64,000 nucleotides of DNA, taken from the NCBI RefSeq assembly GCF_014203045.1, contig NZ_JACHIF010000002.1, positions 124,001 to 188,000 on the forward strand, read 5' to 3'. Made by a program: the position numbers and the translations under genes. This document shows, piece after piece, positions 34,280 through 42,872 of the stretch. The notes below the pieces were generated by a model. The model was given only the letters and a program-made list of their open reading frames with translations, made no database searches and was not told the origin of the DNA. This DNA is from Prosthecobacter dejongeii. GTDB lineage: Bacteria > Verrucomicrobiota > Verrucomicrobiia > Verrucomicrobiales > Verrucomicrobiaceae. The stretch's first letter is position 1. The number at the start of each line of letters is the position of its first letter.

Positions 34280-36946
34280 ATGCATCTCCGTCACATTTCC
34301 CTCCTCCTCACCGCACTGGCTCCTCTAGCGCAGGCTGCGGATGAATCCGTGACTTTTGAAAAGCACATTCGCCCTATTTTGAAAGCTCAGTGCTTTCATT
34401 GCCATGGGGAAGAGGGCGAGATGAAGGGAGGGCTGGACGTTAGGCTCGCACGCTTCCTTCTCAAAGGCGGTAAGGAGGGGCCTGCCATTGTGCCTGGGAA
34501 GGCGGCTGAAAGTCACCTGCTAAAGATGGTGAGGGAAGGGGAGATGCCAAAAGGAAAGGCCAAACTCAAGGACAAGGAGATCGCCCTTATCGAAAAATGG
34601 ATTGCTCAAGGAGCGAAAACAGCTCGCCCAGAACCTCTGGCGCTGGGGCCTGAACACGCCTTCACCGATGAAGATCGTGCGTGGTGGTCGCTGCAACCCA
34701 TTCGCAAGCCAGCGGTGCCAGTTGCTATCAAGGCCGGCGGGAAGATCACCAATTCGATTGATGCTTTCGTGAGTGATAAGCTCACGTCTAACCAACTTTC
34801 ATTTTCGCCTGAGGCGGATGCCGTGACGTTGATCCGTCGCATCACGTTTGACCTGACGGGCCTGCCGCCGACCCCTGAGGAGGTGGAGAGTTTTGTCAAA
34901 GCCTCCGCCCAAGGCAGTGCTGAAGCACGCAAAGCCTACGAGGCGCACATTGAGCGCCTGCTGGCCCGCCCGGCTTATGGTGAACGCTGGGGCCGCCACT
35001 GGCTGGACATCGCCGGGTATGCGGACAGCGACGGCTACACGGATAAGGACCTGGAGCGCAAGTGGGCCTTCAAGTATCGAGACTACGTCATCCAGTCCTT
35101 GAATAAGGACAAACCGTTCGATCAGTTTGTGCGGGAGCAGCTTGCTGGAGATGAGATGGTGCCGCAGCCTCACAAGAATCTGAATGCCGAGGCCATCGAG
35201 AAGATTACAGCCACGGGCTTTCTGCGCATGGCGGCCGATGGCACCGGAGCGATGAATGATAAGGCAGCGCAGAATGCGACCATCGCCGACACCATTAAAA
35301 TCGTCAGCACGGCCTTTTATGGCATGACCATCGGCTGCGCTCAGTGCCACGATCATCGTTATGATCCCATTACCCAGGCGGACTATTATCGGCTGCGGGC
35401 GGTGTTTGAGCCGGGCTTCAATACCAAGAGCTGGAAAGTGCCGAATGGACGGCTGGTTTCCCTTTTGACGGATGAAGAACGTGCCGAGGCCGCTAAGGTA
35501 GAAGCCGAAGCCAAAAAAGTGGATGCTGCGCGTCTCGCGAAGGCTGAGGAGTTCATCACCGAGGTGCTGGAGAAAGAACTGGCCAAAGCGCCCGAGAAAG
35601 ATCGCGATTCTTTGCGAGTGGCCTACCGCACGGTGGTGAAGATGCGTACGCCGGAGCAGGTGAAGCTGCTGAAAGCCTGGCCGCGCATTAACCAGCTTAC
35701 CTCGGGCTCACTGTATCTTTACGATACCACTTACAAGACCAAGCATGCGGACACGCTGAAGAAGATGACTGATGAGGCCACGGCTGTGCGAGCTAAGAAG
35801 CCTAAAGAAGAATTTTTGCACGCCTTTGACGAGGTGCCGATGAAGCCTGAGCTGGTGCCTGCGACGTTTATCTTTAACCGGGGCGACATTGAGCAGCCCA
35901 AGGAAAAAGTGCAGCCCGGTGATCTCACGGTGCTCGCCGGTCAGCGCCAGATTGAGGTGCCGGAGAAAACAGCCTCTGTGCCGACCACTGGACGCCGCCT
36001 GGCCTTTGCGCAATCATTGACGGATGGTAAGCACCCGCTGCTGGCACGTGTGATTGTCAACCAGGTATGGAAACGCCACTTTGGAAAGGGCTTGGTCAAT
36101 ACGCCGGATGACTTTGGTCAGTTAGGCGAGAAACCAAGCCACCCTGAACTGCTGGACTGGCTGGCCAGTGAATTTATGAGCAGCGGCTGGAGCCTCAAGC
36201 AACTGCATCGCCTCATTTTGACCAGCACGACTTATCGTCAGTCTTCCCGTCGGGATGCAGAGCGGGATCGTATTGATCCAGACAATCGCCTCCTCAGCCG
36301 CATGAACGTGCTGCGTCTTGAAGCTGAGACACTGCGGGATTCTTTCCTCTCGGTCTCGGGCAAGTTGAATCCCAAGCTTGGTGGTGAGCCTGTGCCAGTG
36401 ACTTTTAGTGAGGAGGGCCAGATCATCATCGGCATTGATACGCGAGATACCGCTGGTCGCCAGACAGGTAAATACACTTCCCTGAATGGGGAGGAGTACC
36501 GTCGCAGCATTTATGTGCAGGCCCGACGTAGCACGCCGCTGGAAATGTTTGCCGCGTTTGATGCCCCGGCCATGACGGATGCCAACTGCGCCAGCCGTCC
36601 CGTGACCACCGTCAGCCCGCAGAGCCTGCTGCTGATGAACAATGGCTACATGCGCGAGCACGCCCAGGACTTTGCCCTGCGTGTGCAAAAAGACGTGGGT
36701 GCCGATCTGGAAAAGCAGGTTCAGCGCATCTGGCAGCTTAGCTTTGGACGCTCTCCTAGCATGGCTGATCAATTGGGTGCCGTGGACTTCGTGAAAGAGC
36801 AGACCGCTTATTACAAAACGCACCCCGCCAAACTGGAGCGCGTGACAGGTGCGCCTGAAAAGACCGATGCCGCCCCAGAGTTGCTTGGTCTTACGGCTCT
36901 CTGCCATGCCTTGATGAGCTCCAACGAATTTTTGTATGTGGACTGA
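34280..36946 (+). CDS. DUF1549/DUF1553 (PSD1) surface protein with cytochrome motif
   Basis: An 888-residue exported protein of the PVC-specific PSD1 family. The signal peptide (to about residue 19) supports ATG 34280. A C38-F-H-C41-H42 haem site lies in a planctomycete-cytochrome domain ('FEKHIRPILKAQCFHCHG'), then DUF1549 ('FVSDKL', 'LIRRITFDLTGLPPTPEEVESFV', 'ERLLARPAYGERWGRHWLDIAGYADSDG') and DUF1553 ('LLARVIVNQVWKRHFGKGLVNTPDDFG'). The biochemical role is not established; proposed in degradation of complex polysaccharides. Its last 11 bases overlap the start of the DUF1501 gene. Confidence 0.95.
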   Translation: MHLRHISLLLTALAPLAQAADESVTFEKHIRPILKAQCFHCHGEEGEMKGGLDVRLARFLLKGGKEGPAIVPGKAAESHLLKMVREGEMPKGKAKLKDKEIALIEKWIAQGAKTARPEPLALGPEHAFTDEDRAWWSLQPIRKPAVPVAIKAGGKITNSIDAFVSDKLTSNQLSFSPEADAVTLIRRITFDLTGLPPTPEEVESFVKASAQGSAEARKAYEAHIERLLARPAYGERWGRHWLDIAGYADSDGYTDKDLERKWAFKYRDYVIQSLNKDKPFDQFVREQLAGDEMVPQPHKNLNAEAIEKITATGFLRMAADGTGAMNDKAAQNATIADTIKIVSTAFYGMTIGCAQCHDHRYDPITQADYYRLRAVFEPGFNTKSWKVPNGRLVSLLTDEERAEAAKVEAEAKKVDAARLAKAEEFITEVLEKELAKAPEKDRDSLRVAYRTVVKMRTPEQVKLLKAWPRINQLTSGSLYLYDTTYKTKHADTLKKMTDEATAVRAKKPKEEFLHAFDEVPMKPELVPATFIFNRGDIEQPKEKVQPGDLTVLAGQRQIEVPEKTASVPTTGRRLAFAQSLTDGKHPLLARVIVNQVWKRHFGKGLVNTPDDFGQLGEKPSHPELLDWLASEFMSSGWSLKQLHRLILTSTTYRQSSRRDAERDRIDPDNRLLSRMNVLRLEAETLRDSFLSVSGKLNPKLGGEPVPVTFSEEGQIIIGIDTRDTAGRQTGKYTSLNGEEYRRSIYVQARRSTPLEMFAAFDAPAMTDANCASRPVTTVSPQSLLLMNNGYMREHAQDFALRVQKDVGADLEKQVQRIWQLSFGRSPSMADQLGAVDFVKEQTAYYKTHPAKLERVTGAPEKTDAAPELLGLTALCHALMSSNEFLYVD

Positions 36947-38387
36947 ATCCTCTGTTTCCCGTCGTAGCTTTTTATCCAATGCTTATGGCATTGGCGGCAT
37001 CGCTGTGGCTTCCTTGCTGCGTGACCAAGGCCTGCTTGCGAACCCGGCACTCGCAGGTGGACTGCCGCAGCATTTTGACCTCACGCCTAAGCCGGCGCAT
37101 GGCTTTGGTCAGGCAAAGGCGATGATCTCCATGTTCATGCAGGGCGGGCCGAGTCACATTGACATGTTCGAGCCAAAGCCAGAGCTGATGAAGCTGGATG
37201 GCAAGGACTTCCCGGGTGAGATCAAATACGATGATGCGGCCGGTGCCAGCCGGGAGGTGATGGGGCCGCAGTGGAAGTTCAAACCTCGAGGGGAGAGCGG
37301 CATTGAGATGAGCGATCTCATCCCTTACATGGGCAGCATTGCGGATGAGATGACGCTCATCCGCTCCATGCACACAGGCGTGAACAATCACGGTCAGTCC
37401 ATCTATGCACTGCTCAATGGCCAGGTCGTCGGTGGTCGTCCAACTGTGGGAAGCTGGATCACTTATGGCCTGGGTAGTGATAACCAAGATCTGCCAGCCT
37501 ACGTGGCCCTGACGGACCCGCGTGGCTTGCCCGTGCTGGGCGTGGATAACTTCAGCAATGGGTGGCTGCCCTCCGTGTATCAGGGGACGGTCGTGCGCTC
37601 CAAGGAGCCGCGCATTCTCAATCTGGATCCACCCATGTCGCTGAAGGGGGAAGCACAGTCTCGCTATCTAAACTTCGTCCAGCGACTGAATCGCGAGCAT
37701 GCGGACTCACGCCCAGGTGAAAGTGACCTGGAGGCACGCATTCAGAGTTTTGAATTGGCCGCACGCATGCAAACGGCGGCAAAGGAGGCCCTGGACATCA
37801 CTCATGAGAGTGAGGCTACCAAGAAGCTTTACGGGTTGGACAAACCGGCAACAGAAGAGTTCGGCAAGCGCTGCCTCATCGCCCGCCGTTTGGTGGAGCG
37901 TGGGGTGCGGTTTGTTTCCATCTTTACGGGCAACCAGACCTGGGATCATCACAGCAGTATCCTGACATCTTTGCCGAAGGCTTGCGAACAGGTGGACCAG
38001 CCTGCGGCAGCTCTGGTGCTGGATTTGAAACAGCGCGGGCTTCTCGATTCCACCGTGGTTCACTGGGGTGGGGAGATGGGGCGTCTGCCGGTGATCCAGA
38101 ACCGGGCGGGGGCGAAGGATCGCACCACGGTCGGGCGTGACCACAATACCTATGGCTTTAGCATGTGGGTGGCTGGCGGTGGATTCAAAGCGGGCTACGC
38201 TCACGGTGCGACCGATGAATTTGGCCACCACGCAGTGGAGAAGGTGGTGAATCATTATGACTACCATGCCACCCTTCTGCATCTCTTTGGTCTGAACCCG
38301 AAAAAGCTGACCTACAAGCGCAATGGAACGGAACAGGTGCTGGTAGAAAATCCTGCTGCCAGAGTCGTTACGGAGTTGCTGGCATGA
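36936..38387 (+). CDS. DUF1501 family protein with Tat signal
   Basis: A 483-residue protein related to alkaline-phosphatase-superfamily enzymes (DUF1501). The start MWTESSVSRRSFLSNAYGIGG carries a twin-arginine signal. Conserved features include 'MISMFMQGGPSHIDMFEPKPEL', 'NHGQSIYALLNGQVVGGRPTVGSWITYGLG' and 'TVVHWGGEMGRLPVIQ', near the C-terminal metal-binding region. Phosphatase or sulfatase-like hydrolase activity is suggested by fold only. It overlaps the PSD1 gene by 11 nt and the MOSC gene by ATGA, so the three are translated together. Confidence 0.95.
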   Translation: MWTESSVSRRSFLSNAYGIGGIAVASLLRDQGLLANPALAGGLPQHFDLTPKPAHGFGQAKAMISMFMQGGPSHIDMFEPKPELMKLDGKDFPGEIKYDDAAGASREVMGPQWKFKPRGESGIEMSDLIPYMGSIADEMTLIRSMHTGVNNHGQSIYALLNGQVVGGRPTVGSWITYGLGSDNQDLPAYVALTDPRGLPVLGVDNFSNGWLPSVYQGTVVRSKEPRILNLDPPMSLKGEAQSRYLNFVQRLNREHADSRPGESDLEARIQSFELAARMQTAAKEALDITHESEATKKLYGLDKPATEEFGKRCLIARRLVERGVRFVSIFTGNQTWDHHSSILTSLPKACEQVDQPAAALVLDLKQRGLLDSTVVHWGGEMGRLPVIQNRAGAKDRTTVGRDHNTYGFSMWVAGGGFKAGYAHGATDEFGHHAVEKVVNHYDYHATLLHLFGLNPKKLTYKRNGTEQVLVENPAARVVTELLA

Positions 38388-38893
38388 GTGACGAGCCTGC
38401 GGGGACGAGGCCGTTTCTGGAGGCTCTGTTTATCTCCCCTGCACGGGGGCTACCCATGCAGCGGGTGTCTTCCATTTTGGCCGTGGCTGGTCGTGGGCTG
38501 GAGGGGGATCGCTATGCGCTGGGGACTGGGTATTATTCGGGGCGGTATGACTGTGAGGTGAGCTTGATTGAAGGTGAGGTTTTGGACCGTATTTCACAGG
38601 AGGATGGGGTTCTCATGAGTGGCGGTGAGCATCGTCGGAACCTAGTGACTCGTGGTCTCGCATTGAGATCTTTGGAAGGGCAGCGCTTGCGGTTAGGGGA
38701 TGTGCTTTTGGAATACCATCGCCCTAGACCCCCTTGTGATTATTTGCAGCGGCTGACGGTGCCTGGAATGACTAAGTCGCTAGGCCGTGGAGCAGGCATC
38801 GGGATGAGAGTCTTGGAAGGTGGTCTGCTGGAGGTAGGTATGGAAATCCAAATCATCACCATGTCAGTCAAGCCCCGCCCAAGCTTGCCTTGA
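38384..38893 (+). CDS. MOSC domain protein
   Basis: A 169-residue protein with the MOSC fold (molybdenum-cofactor sulfurase C-terminal): 'LEALFISPARGLPMQRV' at the start, 'GLEGDRYALGTGYYS', 'GGEHRRNLVTRGLAL', and the cysteine region 'HRPRPPCDYLQRLT'. Standalone MOSC proteins bind molybdenum or pyridoxal-derived cofactors and act in molybdoenzyme-type redox chemistry such as reduction of N-hydroxylated compounds. ATGA overlap with the DUF1501 gene is surprising for this function; it may be co-opted or simply share the operon. Confidence 0.88.
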   Translation: MSDEPAGTRPFLEALFISPARGLPMQRVSSILAVAGRGLEGDRYALGTGYYSGRYDCEVSLIEGEVLDRISQEDGVLMSGGEHRRNLVTRGLALRSLEGQRLRLGDVLLEYHRPRPPCDYLQRLTVPGMTKSLGRGAGIGMRVLEGGLLEVGMEIQIITMSVKPRPSLP

Positions 38894-38898
38894 TTGAA

Positions 38899-40335
38899 TT
38901 AATGGTTAGGTGGAGCACTCTTTAAGGTGTTGAGCATTTCCAGTAAATGATCCGTGAGTATGGTAGAAGTATCTTCCTGAACTTGATTGGTGCCTAGCCA
39001 GGTTTCATAACCGCCAAGAGGGTGCTGTTCCAGTGTAGGAAGGTAGCCATGGCGGGCATTGGCGAGGCCGATGACCATCGTTTGGGGAAAGGGGCTACGC
39101 TTTTTCAGATCCAGCCCGATTTCGACGAAGGTCTCAAACGGGATGCCGCAGATGGCAAAATCGCCGATGCGCAGGGCCTGGATTTTTACCGTGAGGGTTT
39201 CCTCGGGACGTTCTGCGGCACCGATGACATTGCGGGCGTAGTTTTGGGCCAGGCGGGGGAGCTGGGCGATGGCATCTTTATCCTTCACGGCCAGCACCGC
39301 TTGAGCTTCGGCGACTTGTTGAGGCGTGGGCCGACGATACTTGAGTGTGACCTCTTTTTGCAGCATGCCCAGACGGATATCGGAACGGTGTTTTCCGATT
39401 TTTTGATGAGCGAGCCAAGCGGCATCGGCAGCCTTTTGAGCGACAATGCGGATTTGCTCAAAGGGCTCGCGTGGAGGGCGAGTCACTCCAAAAGGGATGT
39501 TATTGATGTCCCCAGAAGTGCCGTTGGACATCATGGCCACAAAGCCTTCACCGGTTCGTAGGCGGGAAGGCATGAGGCGAGCAAATTCGCCAAAGTAATC
39601 TGCCGACATTTGTCCCTGGGGTGCGCCGCCCACATAGTGCAGGGAGTAATTGGCAAAGAGGGCTAAAGCCTTGCGCTTGGAGTCTTGGATCGAGAGGACG
39701 GTGATGTCTGGATCGGTGGGGCCGGCCGGGCGTGCGAGCACATCGGGGCTGGTGCCTGGGTTGGTCTTGACCTTATCCAGACGGCCGAAGGGATTCAGTG
39801 GCATTTTACCATCCTTCACATACCAGCGGCGGTTGAAAACTTCGTCCGCTAAAGGATGGGCCGCTGCTCCGGCTGCGGCGGGCTGGAGGGCGGCGTGAGC
39901 CTGGATGATGGCATCGGCAGTGCCTTGAACAAACTTTTGATAATATGCGGCGGCAGGCTCACTGCGAATGTTGAGGGAGGGACCACTGTGAGTGTGGGTG
40001 GAGCAGATGAGCATCTTATCCACGGGGATCCCCGTCTTCGTTGAAGCGATGGTTTTAACTTCATCCAGCACATCTGGGCCTGCCCCGAGATTGTCCACCA
40101 CCACCAGGGCTACCTGTGTGATGCCATCTGCCAATACCACTGCGCGAGCATGAAAGGGATCGTGCGCTTTCTCCGCCATGTTCGCGCTGAAGCCCCCTGG
40201 CATGTTCATGGGAAACTGCTGAGGTGTGATGTCCACCGCTGCCGCGCCGGCCTGGAGGCCTGATTTATCGGCAGCCTGAACGGTGCAGGAAAACGTGAGC
40301 AAACTCAGGGTTAGAATGATCCATCTCATATTCAT
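38899..40335 (-). CDS. Neutral ceramidase-like protein
   Basis: A 478-residue exported protein with signal peptide ('ILTLSLLTFSCTVQAAD') matching the neutral/alkaline non-lysosomal ceramidase N-terminal domain: 'AAVDITPQQFPMNMPGG', 'VALVVVDNLGAG', 'LICSTHTHSGPSLN' (zinc-binding His) and 'NGTSGDINNIPFG' with 'GIPFETFVEIGLDLKKRSPF' near the C-terminus. In PVC bacteria this family often acts on unknown amides. ATG 40335 is preferred over a TTG at 40341; ATG 40329 is also possible. Convergent with the MOSC gene (5 bp gap). Confidence 0.9.
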   Translation of the reverse strand: MNMRWIILTLSLLTFSCTVQAADKSGLQAGAAAVDITPQQFPMNMPGGFSANMAEKAHDPFHARAVVLADGITQVALVVVDNLGAGPDVLDEVKTIASTKTGIPVDKMLICSTHTHSGPSLNIRSEPAAAYYQKFVQGTADAIIQAHAALQPAAAGAAAHPLADEVFNRRWYVKDGKMPLNPFGRLDKVKTNPGTSPDVLARPAGPTDPDITVLSIQDSKRKALALFANYSLHYVGGAPQGQMSADYFGEFARLMPSRLRTGEGFVAMMSNGTSGDINNIPFGVTRPPREPFEQIRIVAQKAADAAWLAHQKIGKHRSDIRLGMLQKEVTLKYRRPTPQQVAEAQAVLAVKDKDAIAQLPRLAQNYARNVIGAAERPEETLTVKIQALRIGDFAICGIPFETFVEIGLDLKKRSPFPQTMVIGLANARHGYLPTLEQHPLGGYETWLGTNQVQEDTSTILTDHLLEMLNTLKSAPPNH

Positions 40336-40380
40336 GAACAACGTGGAATTAAAAATGAGGCGACTTCAAAGAACGCTCCC

Positions 40381-41319
40381 TCAGGCGGATTCAGGTAGAA
40401 ATGTGGGGAAGGCTAGTCCTGTGGTCTTTGGTGGAATGGCAGTGGACTGGGCGACATGGAGTTCCACGTTTCTGCCTCCCCAGCGGTAGAGCGTTTTGAC
40501 CAGTCTAGCGGCTAGACAAGGAACTAGGATGACGGTGGTTCTCCCTCGTAGGGTCTCCAGGGACTGCCATATGAGAGCCGTCGCGGCGTCTTCATCGGTC
40601 GCAGCACCTGGGCCGATCATACAGCATGACGGATGCGTGCTGACAACCATGTATCCGGTTAGACTGCCCGCTGCATCTTCTTGCACAAAGACGCGCCAGT
40701 CACCCACTTGATTGCGCAGGAAAAAATGGAAGTCTTTTTCACGCCGGATGCTTTGGGTGATGAATTCAAAGTCTGCGATGCGTTTCACGTCTTCAGGACC
40801 GGCGAGACGCACCCTCTCATGGCCCTCGGGTACTGGAATGGTTAGGCCAGTTTCAGGCACATTAAACTGCACATCTTGAAAGATAGGGCCCGGTATAAAA
40901 CCAAGGCGTGTGTAGAGCGAGAAGGAATCCAGATTGAGCAAGCTGGAGACAAGGCGGGCGGGCTTCCCGAGATGCTGGGCTTTGTCCAACGCGGCCTGCA
41001 TCATCTGGCGTGCAATGCCTTTTCCTGAGGCTTCTGGCGAAGTGGCCACGATGCCGATGGAGAGGTGCGTTTCACGCTCATGCGTGAAGCAGATTCCAAG
41101 AATGGCCTGGGTTTCTTCATCGCGTGCCGTGATAGCTTCGCCTGGGTCCAGAGCTTCGTAAACTTGTGGAAAGAGTAAGAAGGGGGCAGGGCTATCACCA
41201 AAGCGGGCCCCTTGGCCCAGACGGCTCTCATACCACTTCACCAGGGAACGATGAAGCAGACCTGAGACAGCTTCGTGATCTGCTGCACTCAATCGGCCAA
41301 ACTGAAGCGTGTGTGACAT
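40381..41319 (-). CDS. Tandem GNAT acetyltransferase
   Basis: A 312-residue protein with two GNAT-like halves. The N-terminal half has the acetyl-CoA motif A 'ATSPEASGKGIARQMMQAAL' and looks active; the C-terminal half ('RVRLAGPEDVKRIADFEF' ... 'GYMVVS') keeps the fold but not a clear acetyl-CoA loop. Such tandem GNATs acetylate small amines or antibiotics. The substrate is unknown. ATG 41319 is preferred over the TTG two codons upstream. Confidence 0.85.
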   Translation of the reverse strand: MSHTLQFGRLSAADHEAVSGLLHRSLVKWYESRLGQGARFGDSPAPFLLFPQVYEALDPGEAITARDEETQAILGICFTHERETHLSIGIVATSPEASGKGIARQMMQAALDKAQHLGKPARLVSSLLNLDSFSLYTRLGFIPGPIFQDVQFNVPETGLTIPVPEGHERVRLAGPEDVKRIADFEFITQSIRREKDFHFFLRNQVGDWRVFVQEDAAGSLTGYMVVSTHPSCCMIGPGAATDEDAATALIWQSLETLRGRTTVILVPCLAARLVKTLYRWGGRNVELHVAQSTAIPPKTTGLAFPTFLPESA

Positions 41320-41373
41320 GATCAAAACTTGAACAAACCCTGGAGGTTCGCATCTGCAACTGGCCCGTAACTA

Positions 41374-42798
41374 TTAAGCGATCAATTCGGGGATGGGCTT
41401 GCCATGATCCACGATGGGGGTTGGACGTCCGTTGAAATCATTGATGGTGACCTTGGACGAATCAATGCCTAGATGATGGTAAATGGTGGCGAGGAAATCA
41501 CCAGGGCCACACGGCCGTTCGATGACGTCTTCACCCCGCTTGTCGGTGGCACCGATGATGCCTCCGGTCTGAATGTTGCCACCTGCCCAGATGTTTGAAA
41601 AGGCGCGTGGCCAGTGGTCGCGTCCTGGCTGCAAGGTGCCTGCGGGAGCGCTCGCATCCCCAGCGCCCGTGCTACGGTCGAAGCTGATTTTGGGCGTGCG
41701 ACCAAACTCACCCGTGACGACGATGAGGACCCGTTTGCTCAGGCCGCGAGCGTAGATGTCTTCAATCAGGGCCGAGACAGCTCGGTCATAGTTCGGCATG
41801 CGGAAACGCAGGGCTTCAAATTGGTGATGGTTGACCGCATGGTCATCCCAATTGCTCACTCGACCGCAAAGAGGGCCGCTAAGGCTGCTGGTGACAATCT
41901 CCACGCCCGACTCCACAAGACGGCGGGCGAGTAGAAGCTGCTGGCCCCAGCGATTGCGACCATAACGATCTCGAGTGCGGGCATCCTCCTTGCTGAGGTC
42001 AAAGGCATCGCGTGTCTGGGGATTGGTGAGCAAGGTGACGGCTTGAGATTCAAATTCATCCAAAGCTCCCAATTCGCCCTCGCGGTCAAAAGCGCGCTCC
42101 ATCTTGTCCAGATTTTTTCGCAGCACCACACGGTCACTGAGCCGCTTCATTTCGGCGTCATCGGAAAGGCCGATGTTAGGCACCTGGAAGTTCGGCCGAT
42201 TCGGATCATCACTGACGCCGAAGGGCGCATAAGCATCGCCCAAATAAGCGGGGCCATTGTACTCCAGCGGTGGATTGACACCGATGTAGTTAGGCAGCGG
42301 ATTCGCACGTTTGCTGTTTTTAGAACGTAGGTAATGCGCCACAGACATCCAGTCCGGCAGGCGAGGTTTGGGCTTGTCCCGTTCATCGGAATCCCCTGAG
42401 AGCATCTGCATGGAACCTGCCGGATGGCCCCCTGCTTTTTGATTCATGGAACGCAGAACGGTGAACTTGTCTGCAATCTTGGCCTGCATGGGCATCAGCT
42501 CGGTAAACTGGGTGCCCGGCACTTTGGTGCTGATGGTTTTAAAGGGGCCTCGATACTCACTACCGATGTCCGGTTTGGGGTCGTAGGAATCCACGTGAGA
42601 AAGCCCCCCTGGAAGCCACACCATGATCACGGCCGTGCGTTCGCTTTGGGGCTTCAGGGCATTTTCGGCACGCAGACGCATCAAGCCTGGCAACCCTAAA
42701 GAAGCAAAGCCCGTCAGGCCAATCTGCATGAATCCGCGTCGTGAAAACTGAGGGCCGGCACAGCGGATAATCGAGGGGGATTCAAGAAGTGATGACAT
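41374..42798 (-). CDS. DUF1501 family protein with Tat signal
   Basis: A 474-residue DUF1501 protein with a twin-arginine-type start ('FSRRGFMQIGLTG') preceded by about 15 residues. Motifs are 'IMVWLPGGLSHVDSYDPKPDIGSEYRG', 'AGGHPAGSMQMLSGD', 'WDDHAVNHHQFEALRFRMP' and 'IVVTGEFGRTPKIS'. Last gene of a four-gene minus-strand operon, 74 bp after the cytochrome/WD40 gene. ATG 42798 is chosen at the Tat signal; the frame extends 43 codons upstream without a plausible start. Confidence 0.94.
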   Translation of the reverse strand: MSSLLESPSIIRCAGPQFSRRGFMQIGLTGFASLGLPGLMRLRAENALKPQSERTAVIMVWLPGGLSHVDSYDPKPDIGSEYRGPFKTISTKVPGTQFTELMPMQAKIADKFTVLRSMNQKAGGHPAGSMQMLSGDSDERDKPKPRLPDWMSVAHYLRSKNSKRANPLPNYIGVNPPLEYNGPAYLGDAYAPFGVSDDPNRPNFQVPNIGLSDDAEMKRLSDRVVLRKNLDKMERAFDREGELGALDEFESQAVTLLTNPQTRDAFDLSKEDARTRDRYGRNRWGQQLLLARRLVESGVEIVTSSLSGPLCGRVSNWDDHAVNHHQFEALRFRMPNYDRAVSALIEDIYARGLSKRVLIVVTGEFGRTPKISFDRSTGAGDASAPAGTLQPGRDHWPRAFSNIWAGGNIQTGGIIGATDKRGEDVIERPCGPGDFLATIYHHLGIDSSKVTINDFNGRPTPIVDHGKPIPELIA

Positions 42799-42872
42799 GA
42801 AGAAAATACGCAGAGGCGAGATGGGGTTTATCGGCTTATCTGGCGTGGAATAACCAAAAGATGGGGTGTTCT

